Positions 45,041 through 59,276 of a DNA stretch of 64,000 nucleotides are shown piece after piece. The notes under the pieces are model-generated. The model had not been told where the DNA came from. It worked only from the letters and a program-made list of their open reading frames with translations, and searched no databases. The position numbers were made by a program, and so were the translations under genes. Source of the stretch: Platanthera guangdongensis (Eukaryota; Streptophyta; Magnoliopsida; Asparagales; Orchidaceae); the NCBI GenBank assembly GCA_039583875.1, contig CM077163.1, positions 228,400,646-228,464,645 of the forward strand, given 5' to 3'. Each line of letters opens with the position of its first letter. Position 1 is the first letter of the stretch.

Positions 45041-45052
45041 TGGTATCAGAGG
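45041..45052 (+). other. Element D primer-binding site
   Basis: TGGTATCAGAGG directly after the LTR end. Confidence 0.92.
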
Positions 45053-45132
45053 AGGTTGGAGTGGATAAGCAGTGTTCAACTGAAGTGGTTGTTTACTCTT
45101 GTGAAGAAGGAACCAGTGGTAGAACCATAGCA

Positions 45133-47217
45133 ATGGAAGATGTAAGTAGTCTTGGAATTGAACTCCTTACAGAGACGAACTTTAATAGGTAGAAGTCTTG
45201 TATGAAGAGCTTTCTTCTTGGCGAGGACCTTTGGGAGGTGGTGTGCGGAGCAAAAAGACAAGAGGCTACTGCTGGCAATGCTGAAGAGATGAGAGCTTGC
45301 AAGGAGACAAATGCGAGAGTGGAGTCTATTCTCAAGCAGGTGATCTCATCGGAGCTCTTAGACCACATCAGTTGATGTCAGTCAGCTGCGGAGGTTTGGA
45401 CTTTCCTTGATGGGTTGTTCAGGAAGGAGGTGAAGGTTGCTGCAGAAGATGGTCCCTCTTCTTCATATCAGCAAGAGAGGAGTGTTTATCCTAGGTGTGA
45501 TGGGAAGAGGAAGGAAGGACCAAGGTGCTATAGATGCAAGAAGCATCGTCATCTCAGGAAGGAGTGCAAGGTTGTCTTGCTCTCGGCGAATGTAGCTCAT
45601 GTTGGGAGTAAGGAGAAGAACTTGGTTGGGTCATCAACAAGTTTTGGTGCTGATCGGATGAAGGCCATTGATAGTGCAGCTATTTGTCATGAAAGACTTG
45701 GGCATGTGGGGATTGACAAGTTGAAAGCAATGGCGGGAATAAGACTCGTAAGAGGCTTGCCTAGGTGGTTATCCTACGACGACGGTCAAGCTTGCGCGGG
45801 ATGTCAGCATAGTGAAGCTTATCATTTTACAGTTGATAAGGCGCAGTCCAGATGTAAGGCACCTTTGGAGGTTGTCCATTGTGCTCTGGTAGGACCGACC
45901 GTCACTGCCAGTCTTGGAGGCAGCAGGTTCATGCTGATATTGGTTGATGACTATTCGAGGTATACTTGGGTATACTTCATGAAGGAGAAGTCAAACATGT
46001 TCCGCTTGTTTGTGGAGTTCAAGAAGCCTGTGAAAGACCAGCTTGGCCTGCGGATCAAGAAGTTGAGGACACGTATCGGTGGTGAGTTCGGCTCAACTGA
46101 GTTCTCGAACTTTTACAGGAAGCATTGGATCTGAAGGGAGCTTTCTTGTGGACATACTTCACAGCAAGGCGATGTTGCAGTTCAGATGATCTGATTGTTG
46201 ACGGAGACCTGCAAGTGTTGGCTTCAGTGCAAAAGCACTCCAAAGGCCTTTTGAACAGAAGGGATTGCTTGTGCGGCGCATGTTATCAATCAGATGCCTC
46301 TTAGTCCGATCAATGTGAAGACTCCATATGAGCTGATGTTCGGGGTGAAGCCCAGTGTGAAGCACCTATGGGTGTTTGGATCTACTTGCTACGTACACAC
46401 TCCGGATGCTCTCAAGACAAAGCTAGTCTTTGTTGGGTATGATAAGCGGAAGAGGAGATGGAGGTGTATGGATCCTGCAATGAAGAGGTTCATCGCGTCG
46501 AGAGACATTATCTTCGATGAGCTGACGTCGTATTGGGATAGCTCATGTGTGGAGCTAGAGATGAGCAGGTCAGATGGTGGGCTGAAGGAGGCTGCTGCTA
46601 AGGATCAAAGGGAGTTGCCTGTGTCACCAGGAGCTCTAGGTTATTCTAGCTCCGGGGCAAAGGCGTCAGGGTTGGGAAGCAGGGGGAGCGTTGCTCCAGG
46701 TGCTTCTGGCTCGAGGACGGAGGCTTCTAGTTCAGGAAGCAGGGGGGCAATGTTCCAAGTAGTTCTTGTTCGAGAGTGGAGGCTTATGGTTCAGGTAGTA
46801 GAGGGAGCATTGCTCCAGGTGCTCCTGGTTCCAGTGATGTGGCGTCTTGTTCAGGAAGCAAGGGGAGCATTGTTCTGTGTTTTCCCGGGAATGGAGCTGG
46901 TTCAGGAGAAGCAGCGGAGGTGGTTAGCCGTGATCAGGTTCTTCGGAGATCGAAGAGGATCAGTAACCCACCAGCTCGATATAGCGAAGGGAACACGGTG
47001 AGCTTTGTCTCATGTTTCCTTGCAAGCCCTCAGGTCGAGCAAGTACCTTCTAACTGTGATGACACCACTAGAGTCAAGGAGGTGGATGATGCAAAAGCTG
47101 AGGAGGTGACTACTCTCAGAGGTGACAAGGCTTGGACTCTTGTGCCCAAGGTTGGTGGTGATACTCCTGTGATGCACGAGTGGAGGTTGAAGCTGAAGAA
47201 GAAGGCAGAGGAATGCA
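45133..47217 (+). pseudogene. Element D gag-pol remnant
   Basis: Starting MEDVSSLGIELLTETNF, the gag has a TAG where the family has Trp, and a second stop near 45374. It then jumps to the zinc knuckle CYRCKKHRHLRKEC (gag C-half deleted) and directly to the GAG-pre-integrase (CHERLGHVGIDKL), so the protease is lost. In the integrase core the family FRTDNGGEF reads LRTRIGGEF: the second catalytic Asp is gone. The integrase-RT linker holds a repeated GSGSRGSIAPGA-like unit of about 60 bp (46620-46880). Coding stops in LKLKKKAEE of RT, where the LINE fragment begins. Confidence 0.88.
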
Positions 47218-47218
47218 T

Positions 47219-47659
47219 AGCTCCTTTTGGGAGATACTGGAGGGCATCTCCTTCAATAATAACTCCTCTAGCATCCACGGTTGACGGAAGAACAATCCGG
47301 CGGATCGCCAGAATAGCCTCAAGCTCCACGCGGCCCGGATCCCAGTGGTGCCAAGCAAGACCAGCCGCGACAAGCACCTGTCCAGCCGCCCATCGGACCA
47401 CAACCCCAAGCCCCGCATTTCTGGATGGCAGTAACGAACCACCGACGTTGATTTTGATCCACCCGGGCGGTGGTGGGCACCAAGAATAAGAAGTAGACCC
47501 CAAGGGTCCATTGGTACGCCAACATCCCGGCTTGCGACCATAATCAAACAAGGAAACATTCTCCAGAATAGTGGCAGCAATTACCACAGGCGAGCCGACC
47601 TCCCGGTTATGCAATTTCCGCGCCCGCCAACACTGATACATGGCGTAGCACAAGGCCAT
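47219..47659 (-). pseudogene. LINE-type RNase H (RVT_3) fragment inside element D
   Basis: On the minus strand an open frame has GWIKINVGGSLLPSRNAGLG, VVVRWAAGQVLVAAGLAWH, RVELEAILAIRRIVL and GVIIEGDA. This matches the RNase H-like domain at the end of plant non-LTR reverse transcriptases (WxKxNxDGS...G.G.V.R...G, AE..A, ...EGD). The expected Asp of NVDGS is Gly here, so the domain is inactive. It replaces the RT, RNase H and 3' end of D's pol and abuts the truncated 3' LTR at 'attgggcaacc'. Confidence 0.75.
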
Positions 47660-49019
47660 TGGGCAACCTATCCGGGCGGACTATGCGGACAGGGTTGGCG
47701 GACAGCTAGGTCGACAGAGATGTTACAGACGGCTTGTTCTGTAGCGGCCTGGGCGGTCTGTTCGCGCGGAGTACGCGGACAGCATCAGGGTTAGCCAGGC
47801 CGGCTTGTGCTCAGTAGGCAGTTGGATCCCAGGAAGTAACCGGGCGGATAGCGACTCTATCCGCGGAGTCCGGTAAGAATCAGACTGAAAAATTGGAGCT
47901 CGGCAGGCCGGCTTCGCAGAAGCCTTGGTCTTGCTCTAGTGAAGCGGCAAGTGGTAGCTACGGAGGTTGCCAGTCAGTGCGGACAAGTGCTGGAGTTCGC
48001 CGGGGCAGGCAGACTGGATCCAGTGTCCGCTAGTAAATGCGGACTGGCCCTTGTGGCCAGTGGTGTGGACTTGGTTGGTTCTGAAACAAGTCTATGTTTG
48101 GCTCAGTCCGGGGAGATCGCGCAGAGGAGTGCAGACTGCTTCTCAGTCCACCAAGCTCAGCAGAAGTACTGTGTGCCTTGGTTGCGAGCTTGGGGATATG
48201 CAGACTGGAGATTGCGTCCGCATGGGCATGCGGGCTGGAGCTGGGTCCGCTGAGTCCGACAGCTACCTTGCTGGTGTGCACTCAGGATATGCAGACTGGA
48301 GCAGTCTACGGGATATGCGGACTGGAGCAGTCTGCGAGATATGCGGACTGGAGCAGTCTTTGAGATATGCGGAGTGGAGCAATCGACAGTGTATGCGGAC
48401 TGGAGCAGTCTGCGGGAGATTCGAACTGGAGGTGTCTGCTGTGTAAGTAGACTGGAGCAGTGTCCGCTGAGTCTGGTAGGTGCCTTGGTGACAAGGCTAT
48501 GGAATCAGGGTATGCGGACTGGAGATGTCTACAGGGATATGCGGACTAGAGATGTTCGCAGTATGAGCGGACTGGAGCTGTGTCCGCTGAGTCCGGCAGT
48601 TGCCTTGGTGGTGAAGCCGTGGGCTCGGGATGAGTGGACTGGAGCGGTGTGTCCGCTGAGTCCGGCATTTGCCTTGTGGCAAGGCTGTGGGCTCGGGATA
48701 AGCGGACTGAGCCGTGTCCATGGATGGGCAGACAATGTTGCTGCGGAGTCCGACTGTGGCGGTCTTGGCTTGGCCTTTGGCGACAAGGCGGACTGGTGTT
48801 GTTGTCCGGCCTCGGTGAAGCATTGGCGTTGGCTTGGCCTTTGGCGACAAGGTGGACTGGCGATGTGTCCGACCTTGGTTAAGCATAGGCGGACTGGCTA
48901 TCCTGCACAGGCAGCGGCGGACTGGTGTGTATCCGCGGGCTTGCGGATACACTTGTTCTTGCTGCGGTATGTGGTGGTGATCCTATCGGCTAGGCGGTGA
49001 CCACACTCCTCACCGCGCC

Positions 49020-49030
49020 TATAAATAGGA
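49020..49030 (+). promoter_or_regulatory. TATA box of the element D 3' LTR
   Basis: TATAAATAGGA, equivalent to the 5' LTR box. An AATAAAGACTC occurs downstream at 49624. Confidence 0.65.
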
Positions 49031-49669
49031 TCCATGTCACATCAGGAATAGTAACGAATGAACAGTAAGTGAGCCCGTCTCAGTTGCTGTGGACTGGAGT
49101 TTTGTGTCCGCGCGGTTTGATAGAGTTGACCGGTTTGTGCTGTGCAGGTTGTGCGGATAGCGCTGGAAAGCCAGAACTTGGCTCTGATTGCGGTCAGGGA
49201 CAGTGCGGTCTCTGCGGTTAAGCAACAGGCGGTAAACAGCAGGTCGCGGACAACGACAAGACGGTTTTCTCTTTGACAACTTTTGTTCGGGGTTCAATAA
49301 GTCGCCTACTTCAGGCGGACTGTTCAGTTCGGCATTGCAGCTTGTGCGGTCTGGCGGCTAGGCGACCTCGCGGTTAGGCGGCTTGCAGATCGGCGGCTAG
49401 AGCTTAGCATTGGAATAACGGGCAGTCCGCGTGTCTTGGGTTGCGGTCTGGCGACCTGGCGGATTGTTCGGACTCCAGAGTAGTAGACCGGCGGCTTGGT
49501 CGTTGAGTCTGTGCGGCTTGTGTTGTTTTGTCTTTTTAATTGTCTCTGCTCTCCCTGTAGTGGTTTTGGTGAATCATGTCTCGGCATGTATGTCTCGCTT
49601 TGTAAAGAAGTTGGTTGTTAATCAATAAAGACTCTTGTGTTGCATGTGTCTCTGGTTGTAACTGACTTA

Positions 49670-49799
49670 GGCTCCGTTTGGGGGGACTTATTTTCACCGG
49701 TCAAGCGGTCACGACCGCATGAACCAGGACTTAATTAAGGTCTGATTCATGCGGTCGTGACCGCTTGACCGGTGAAAATAAGTCCCCCCAAACGAAGCC
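49670..49799. mobile_element. 130-bp palindromic MITE (Tourist/PIF-Harbinger type) with TTA duplication
   Basis: The ends are GGCTCCGTTTGGGGGGACTT and its near-exact reverse complement, and most of the element is self-complementary around a GACTTAATTAAGGTC centre. TTA flanks both sides (49667-49669, 49800-49802). The 5' LTR of D has the empty site GACTTAGTTG near 44990. TTA duplication and G-rich start fit PIF/Harbinger-derived MITEs. Confidence 0.9.
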
Positions 49800-49849
49800 T
49801 TAGTTGACATAACCCATGTTTTCTCCAAGTTCCGGAGTAATTTCAACAC

Positions 49850-50121
49850 GTAGAAGAAACCCCATTCTTTGCAAGCCAAGTGTAGCCTTGCAGCTTCATC
49901 TTTAGAGAATTGGGGATCAAATAACCGGACAAAATCGACGACCGGAATATCGTCACCGCCAGAATCTTCATCTTCATCTCCGTTAAAGACAATAATAATA
50001 TCTTCTTCCCTCTACGGCCTGACGTATCTTTGAGGAATGTCAGCGCTCAGATGTGCAGCGCCTGCACGTTATCCACCTTCATACACCCTCCAAATCTCGC
50101 AAGGCCTAATTTTTCATCCAT
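49850..50121 (-). pseudogene. SRG1-like dioxygenase exon 1, decayed (copy B)
   Basis: ATG at 50121 opens MDEKLGLARFGGCMKVDNVQ, close to copy A. A small indel near 50060 and a TAG after RYVRP break the frame; beyond it DIPVVDFVRLF and DEAARLHLACKEWGFF are clear. The exon end falls in the element D target duplication; joined across D, the donor reads GCAAGTC as in copy A. Together with 42633-42804 this is one gene split by a 6.9-kb insertion. Confidence 0.85.
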
Positions 50122-51004
50122 CCCTCTCTCACCCAAAATCTCTCAATCAATCTCCCTCTCCCCTTTGCACTCTTTTGAAAATTGGAGCCCATAAGCAGGG
50201 TTATTTAAGGTAGTCATAACCCCATAGGTGAAAGAAGGACTTACACTACGTATCCACTGTTTTTTTAATGCATGTGAAAATACAATTTCCATCAAAACAG
50301 CAAACAAGTCAAAACTAGCTGGCCTCCAAACATTTTACAGGCATGATAGAAGCCTTCAATCGTCTTTATTACACCTGTTTTGTAATGAATTCAAACATTT
50401 TTCATGTTATTTTAAGGCGGTCTATGTGAGCCTTTTAAGAATGCAGTCTTGGGATGCTATAGATGTTGATGTTATGTCGTTATATATATCTTTTTACTAG
50501 GTGATTGTTATTAGCATTAAAGTTTTGACTAGTCGCACAACGTTTTCTCCTAATTTTTCGTGTCTTTTGAAAATACATCTTGTACATGCATGCATTTTTA
50601 GAAAAAGTGTTCAACAAAAAGTTGCAAAATTCAAAATTGTCAAATATAGTCTTATTCTTTTACTTTAATGACATAACTTATATTTTAAGTAATGATGAAA
50701 ATTCATTACATACTGAGCTCATTAATGTTATTACACAATATTCCCAAATTAAAAATAATGATTAAAGTTCATGAAATTCAACAAGTTTTAGTAGAGCTCC
50801 TACACCTATTATAGTAGGCTATCATTATACATATCAGCAGTCTTTTCAAGAAAGTCTTTCATTTGGCATGTCAATAGTATTTTCGAGTAGCTACCATTAA
50901 ACTCATTAATTTTATTAAAAAAGATTTAACATGCATGATAATATTTGCATTAAGGAAAAATAATTGATTGTATGTTTATTTTAAGCTATATTAATTAATT
51001 GATA
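50122..51004. other. AT-rich flank, no gene seen
   Basis: The first 100 bases upstream of exon 1 are CT-rich, with a TTAAATAA-like TATA candidate (about 50200) on the minus strand, consistent with the old promoter of the dioxygenase. A degraded copy of the 'gttcaac...aaagttg' motif is at 50600. The rest has no frame with family motifs. Confidence 0.5.
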
Positions 51005-51948
51005 GGGGCGGAGTCCCGTGTATGTCGGGATCGAGGTACTGTCACGATGATAGTAGGGTGTACCCATGTAGGGGCGGAGCCCCGTGTCTGTCACTAATAT
51101 GTGTATATATATTGTGTGTGTGTGTCCGACACGGGGCTCCGCCCCTATCACCCCGCGCGACAGTACACGGCCAGCGACGGCGGGCTTCGCCTGCCCCCGA
51201 CAGAGGAGGAGGCGTCGGGCTCCGCCCGCCCCGATAGTTCAATTAAAGAGACGATATAAAAAATAATACAAAAATAAATAACAAAACTATAGTAGGTCTG
51301 CTCCCTTCACGCGTGCCCCTGTATAAACAAATAAAAAATATATATATTGAATGAATACCCCATTACAATATTACATAATATTTAACCAAATAAAATATTT
51401 CTTTAATAATTAATAAAAAACAAAACTTTAAATAAAAAAAGGTGGTGAACAGCGGCGCACGTCACTGTTCACTGCTTGCTTTTAAATAATGAATTGTGTG
51501 AAATATAATATTTAATATTAATTAAATATTAAACGTCATTATTCATGTGCTGTTCCCCCGAGCTTTAGTTCCATATCACTGGTGTGGGAGGTATTTTTGG
51601 GTTTTAAAGGATTTTTTTTTTGATTTACTGATGGAAATTAAGCGGGCTGCCGGGTAGCTTATGTGCTGGCGGGCTACTCGTAGTTTGTTGGACTTTACTA
51701 GGCGGGCTGATAACGGGATTTTAGCGGGCGGGTTTGGCTTACATGATTTGAAATATTTTATTTGGTTATGTAGGGGCAAATTATAATTTTACAAAGCTTT
51801 AGGACACCTTTAGTAGGTTTAGGAGCCCTATCAAAAAGTGGAGAGAGTATGCGTTTGATCAGATGGCTGCTGAATAATGCATTTAGATCGGACGGCCGAA
51901 ATCACTCCAACGAATTTAAAATTCATGAACTCTATATTTCTTTTATAG

Positions 51949-51951
<3 letters not shown>
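51005..51951 (-). mobile_element. Helitron-like unit (about 0.95 kb)
   Basis: The minus-strand start TCACTATAAAAGAAATATAG follows an A. The sequence after it, including CTCCTAAACCTACTA and 'gtgtcctaaa...ttgcccct', is homologous to the 59.3-kb and 62.7-kb units. The far part contains GC hairpins GGGGCGGAGCCCC/GGGGCTCCGCCCC (51004-51150) and a CTGTCGCG word shared with those units. The 3' end does not show a clean CTRR, so the assignment is tentative. Confidence 0.45.
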
Positions 51952-55925
<3,974 letters not shown>

Positions 55926-55964
55926 AGAGCATCGAGCACGGTCGTAGCCCGTGCGAAGATGCTC

Positions 55965-55965
<1 letters not shown>
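55926..55965 (+). mobile_element. Helitron-like 3' terminal hairpin
   Basis: GAGCATCGAGCACGG...CCGTGCGAAGATGCTCG followed by T. It is the same terminal hairpin family as at 58.08 and 59.87 kb (opposite strand). The 5' end of this unit was not found. Confidence 0.45.

Positions 55966-56043
<78 letters not shown>
55964..56043. repeat. (TA)n microsatellite
   Basis: About 80 bp of TA dinucleotides directly after the Helitron-like hairpin. Confidence 0.97.
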
Positions 56044-56049
<6 letters not shown>

Positions 56050-56387
56050 TACTAAAAAAGTTCAAGTTTTTTTCATAGGAAAAAATTGAGTTCGTTCTTT
56101 CTTCATACATGTCAGAATTAGACAAATAATATATAGATTTTATAGTCAAAAACGAGATCTACAACTTTCATGTTGAATATATTTTTCCAAAATATGATCT
56201 GTTTACCCGGAATCTGGCACGAAAGATTGTCAGGTCGAAATAAATATAATAATAATAAATTTCAGAATTCTAAGCAACAACCTTTCAGGCTAGATTCTGG
56301 TCAAACTGTGCATATTCTGGAAAAAATGTTCAATATGAAAATTGTAAATCTTGTTTTTGGTTACAAAATGCATATATTATTTTTCTA

Positions 56388-57977
56388 GGGAATTGTTAAA
56401 GGCAAACCCGATATGGATATACGCAAACCATAAACACTTAAACAAACCCTTTTGTCTCCCCGGGTATTTTTTTCCACGCAAACCCTAAAACCTAAATCGC
56501 AAACCAGCCGCTCCTTCTCCCGTTGTTTCTCCCGCAGGCCGGCCCTCTCCAACTCTATCCCGCCGCCTCTCAAGCTCCCTCTCCCAGCGGCGAAGGTGTG
56601 GATGGCTTCCGATGAGCGAATGGATGACCAGCAGTTGGAAGAATCGGTCGTTCCCTCGCCGTATTCTTGTTCAAAAGGTTTTTTTCCCTTTTTTTTCTCC
56701 GAAACTGCCTAGGGATCTTAGTCGTGATGCCATTTATGGTTGATGGCAGCAGTTCGAGGATTGTCCACGAGCTCGTCTGTATACTTTCGCTACTGCGCGT
56801 TTATGTTTATTTTGTTGGTGCTTAAAGTTTCGTCTATGCTCTATGCCTGCTAGTAGTCACAGGATTTGTATTTTGCAACTGATGTTAAGCTTTTCTGGAA
56901 TTGAGTGTTGAAAAGATAGTGTAGTTGTTAGAGAAGTTGTTTACCCCCCTAAGAGTTGTGGAAAAAATTAATAGGAAATCAGATCTTCGATTGATCCAGG
57001 CTCAGAAAAGATCCTGTAGCAGATTGATTCAACTGTTAATTTCACACATTCATAGCTATGATAATGATGATGGAGACACTTGAAACAATTAGAAGCTGAG
57101 CTGAGCTCCTAGGTGAATTCATATAAAATGTATACTCGGAGTAGCTAAACTATGAAGACACAACAGCAACAACACTCATGCCTTTATCCCACGATAGTGG
57201 GGCCGGCTATGTCGATCGTTTGTTGCATTGTTTGTTGAATACATCGAGATTGACTGCTAGGATGCTATTGTAGATAACTAACTTTTACGCAAAAGCTTAT
57301 GTTGTTCAGAGACAATTCTTTTTGGAAAATTCTTTATGGTTGATCACCTGGATTTGACAGTGGTGAAATACTTTGTCAAGACCCAACATTTACTTATGTA
57401 CTTGAGATGCTGTCTATTAATTTCTTACAGTCACCTAGTAGGTAAGTTTTTTGTTGCTTTTATTTGTTCTAGTGGTTTTACCTAGGATGCTTTCTATTTA
57501 TCTTTTAGGATGTTCTAATTTCATCTTAGGTTTTTTTGATTTCCCTCTGATATATTCATCTGTTTTCAGATACTATCTGCGGAGGATTACACTCTTGTTT
57601 TGGGTATGCCTTGAACGGGCAAAACCTCCACTATGGTGCATGTTGTTAAGACTTTACTTATCAAAGGGGCATCCATTTTACTGACATCATACACCAACTC
57701 TACGGTGGAACACGAGAGTTATCAGCTATTAAATATCGTATATTTGGTGTTCTAATGTTATAAATGTGTTATTTTGTTGAATGATTGAACTAGACTTCTC
57801 ATGAATTATTTTTTTGTCTAAAACAATAGATTATGTAAGTTGGAGTGTTGGTTTGTTGTTAACAATATTGGTTTGTGCTTAACAATTTGGTTTGCACGTT
57901 GTATTTTTCAAAAAATATGATTTGTCATTAACAATGGTTTGTGTATATCCATATCGGGTTTGCCTTTAACAATTCCC
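56388..57977. mobile_element. TIR DNA element 3 (1590 bp), 44-bp TIRs, duplication TTTTTCTA
   Basis: The left end starts GGGAATTGTTAAAGGCAAAC and continues through CCGATATGGATATACGCAAACCAT; the right end is its reverse complement with one mismatch over 44 bp. TTTTTCTA flanks both ends (56380-56387, 57978-57985). The first 8 bases equal those of TIR element 1. Subterminal TTGGTTTG...TTAACAA repeats occur at 57845-57960. It has no transposase but carries a gene-like exon, as Pack-type elements do. Confidence 0.85.
56602..56677 (+). pseudogene. Gene-like first exon carried by TIR element 3
   Basis: A GC-rich leader (56480-56600, 'aaaccctaaa' followed by CT-rich DNA) precedes ATG 56602 encoding MASDERMDDQQLEESVVPSP and five more residues (YSCSK). 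It ends at AAAAG/GTTTTTTT, a plausible splice donor followed by T-rich intron-like DNA. I do not recognise the protein. The composition contrast with the AT-rich element and the position just inside the TIR suggest capture of a host gene 5' end. Confidence 0.5.
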
Positions 57978-58118
57978 TTTTTCTAATTTTGACATGCATG
58001 ATGGGAGTATGAGCTCAAGTTTTTTTTCTCATGAAAAAAGCTTGAACTTATATATTTAAAATATATATATATATACTAGCATCTTCGAACGGGCTCCGCC
58101 GTTCTCGATGCGTCGTTG

Positions 58119-58910
58119 CGGGCTTCGCCCGCAATCAAGCGAGCTTCGCCCGCTTGGCATTCCGGCGGGGTTCGCCCGCCGCCCGGCGGGCTTCGCCCGC
58201 ATTCCGATTCGCCCGCCCCCCGGCGGGCTTCGCCCGCCCTCCGGCGGGCTTCGCCGCCCGACAAACAATTTTAAAATTTTAAAGTTCAAATTTTTTTTTT
58301 GATTTTTAAATAATTATTTAATTATTTATTATTATTGCCCGCAATCAAGCGGGCGAAGCCCGCTTGGCATTCCGGCGGGCTTCGCCCGCATTCCGATTCG
58401 CCCGCCCCCCGGCGGGCTTCGCCCGCCCTACGGCGGGCTTCGCCCGGCCTCCGGCGGGCTTCGCCGCCCGACAAACAATTTTAAAATTTTAAAGTTCAAA
58501 TTTTTTTTTTGATTTTTAAAATAATTATTTAATTATTTATTAATTATTGCCCGCTTGGCATTCCGGCGGGCTTCGCCCGCCCCCCGGCGGGCTTCGCCCT
58601 CATTCCGATTCGCCCGCCCCCCGGCGGGCTTCGCCCGCCCTCCGACAGGATTCGCCCGCCCTCCGGCGGGCTTCGCCGCCCGACAAACAATTTTAAAATT
58701 TTAAAGTTCAAATTTTTTTTTTGATTTTTAAAATAATTATTTAATTATTTATTAATTATTGCCCGCAATCAAGCGGGCTTCGCCCGCTTGGCATTCCGGC
58801 GGGCTTCGCCCGCCCTCCGGCGGGCTTCGCCGCCCGACAAACAATTTTAAAATTTTAAAGTTCAAATTTTTTTTTTATTTTTAAAATAATTATTTAATTA
58901 TTTATTAATT
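58119..58910. repeat. Four tandem units of about 150-220 bp inside the Helitron candidate
   Basis: Each unit joins a GC-rich block of CGGCGGGCTTCGCCCGC repeats to an AT-rich block (ACAAACAATTTTAAAATTTT, then T runs and TTAATTATTTATTAATT). Copies start near 58119, 58338, 58549 and 58762, the last one shorter. The GC blocks are rich in GGCGGGC/GCCCGCC inverted words. Confidence 0.8.
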
Positions 58911-59003
58911 AGTTTTTTTTTTTATTTTAATTATTTATTAATTCAAAATTTTTAATTAATAATATAAATTATTTAAATATAAAAAAAACCGAAAAAAATC
59001 ATT

Positions 59004-59115
59004 TTTTTTCCCGATACCCCTGTCCCGCATCCCGCCCCCCACGGGCTCACGCCGCCGCCGGCGGCGGCGTGAGCCCGTGGGGGGCGGGATGCGGGACGGG
59101 GGTATCGGGAAAAAA
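59004..59115. repeat. 112-bp perfect-centre palindrome
   Basis: The sequence is symmetric about 59059.5 with no loop; the centre is CACGCCGCCGCCGGCGGCGG. The only mismatch pair I find is in the CCCCTGTCCC/GGGACGGGGG part. Ends are TTTTTTCCCGATA and TATCGGGAAAAAA. Confidence 0.92.
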
Positions 59116-59276
59116 TGAATGTGAACAGTAACTTTTTTGTTTTTTTTTATTTGCAGGCCACCTGCTTTGAATCCAACGGTTCCTATTTGCTGTAGTTTGA
59201 TCGGACGGTCCAAATGCTTTTCATGGTGTGATCCAAATATGACTATTGTATTATATAATAAAGATATATATATCTA

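Larger units (their letters stand above)
42939..49848 (+). mobile_element. Copia element D, deletion derivative with an inserted LINE fragment
   Basis: It starts TGTTGAAATTTGTGAAG at 42939 and ends ...GTAATTTCAACA at 49848. The flanks CATAG (42934-42938) and CGTAG (49849-49853) agree at 4 of 5 and fall at the exon 1/intron 1 border of the dioxygenase. It is related to B and C but on the opposite strand and with diverged LTRs. Part of gag, the protease, most of RT, RNase H, the polypurine tract and the first tens of bases of the 3' LTR are missing. Confidence 0.88.
47658..49848 (+). repeat. Element D 3' LTR, truncated start, interrupted by a MITE
   Basis: It matches the 5' LTR from the 'ttgggcaacc' onward (42976 in the 5' copy), so about 37 bp of the start are missing. 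The same GCGGACTGGAGCAGT array is at 48290-48480. The MITE at 49670-49799 is absent from the 5' LTR. Confidence 0.9.
58076..59264 (-). mobile_element. Helitron candidate (1189 bp) inserted between A and T
   Basis: On the minus strand the 5' end is TCTTTATTATATAATACAAT, preceded by A, and the 3' end is a GC hairpin (GAACGGCGGAGCCCGTTC) followed by GAAGATGCTAG and then T. TC...CTAG ends, a 3' hairpin and an A/T target are the Helitron signature. There is no Rep/helicase, so it is non-autonomous. It contains four tandem units and a 112-bp palindrome. Confidence 0.65.

Noticed and set aside
45041..45052. tRNA genes at the TGGTATCAGAG sites
   Set aside because: Only 10-12 bases complementary to a tRNA 3' end are present, each next to an LTR edge; these are primer-binding sites.
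57180..57225. SINE-like segment 'cctttatcccacgatagtggggccggctatg'
   Set aside because: It resembles a word common in plant repeats, but I could not define ends, an A-rich tail or duplications.
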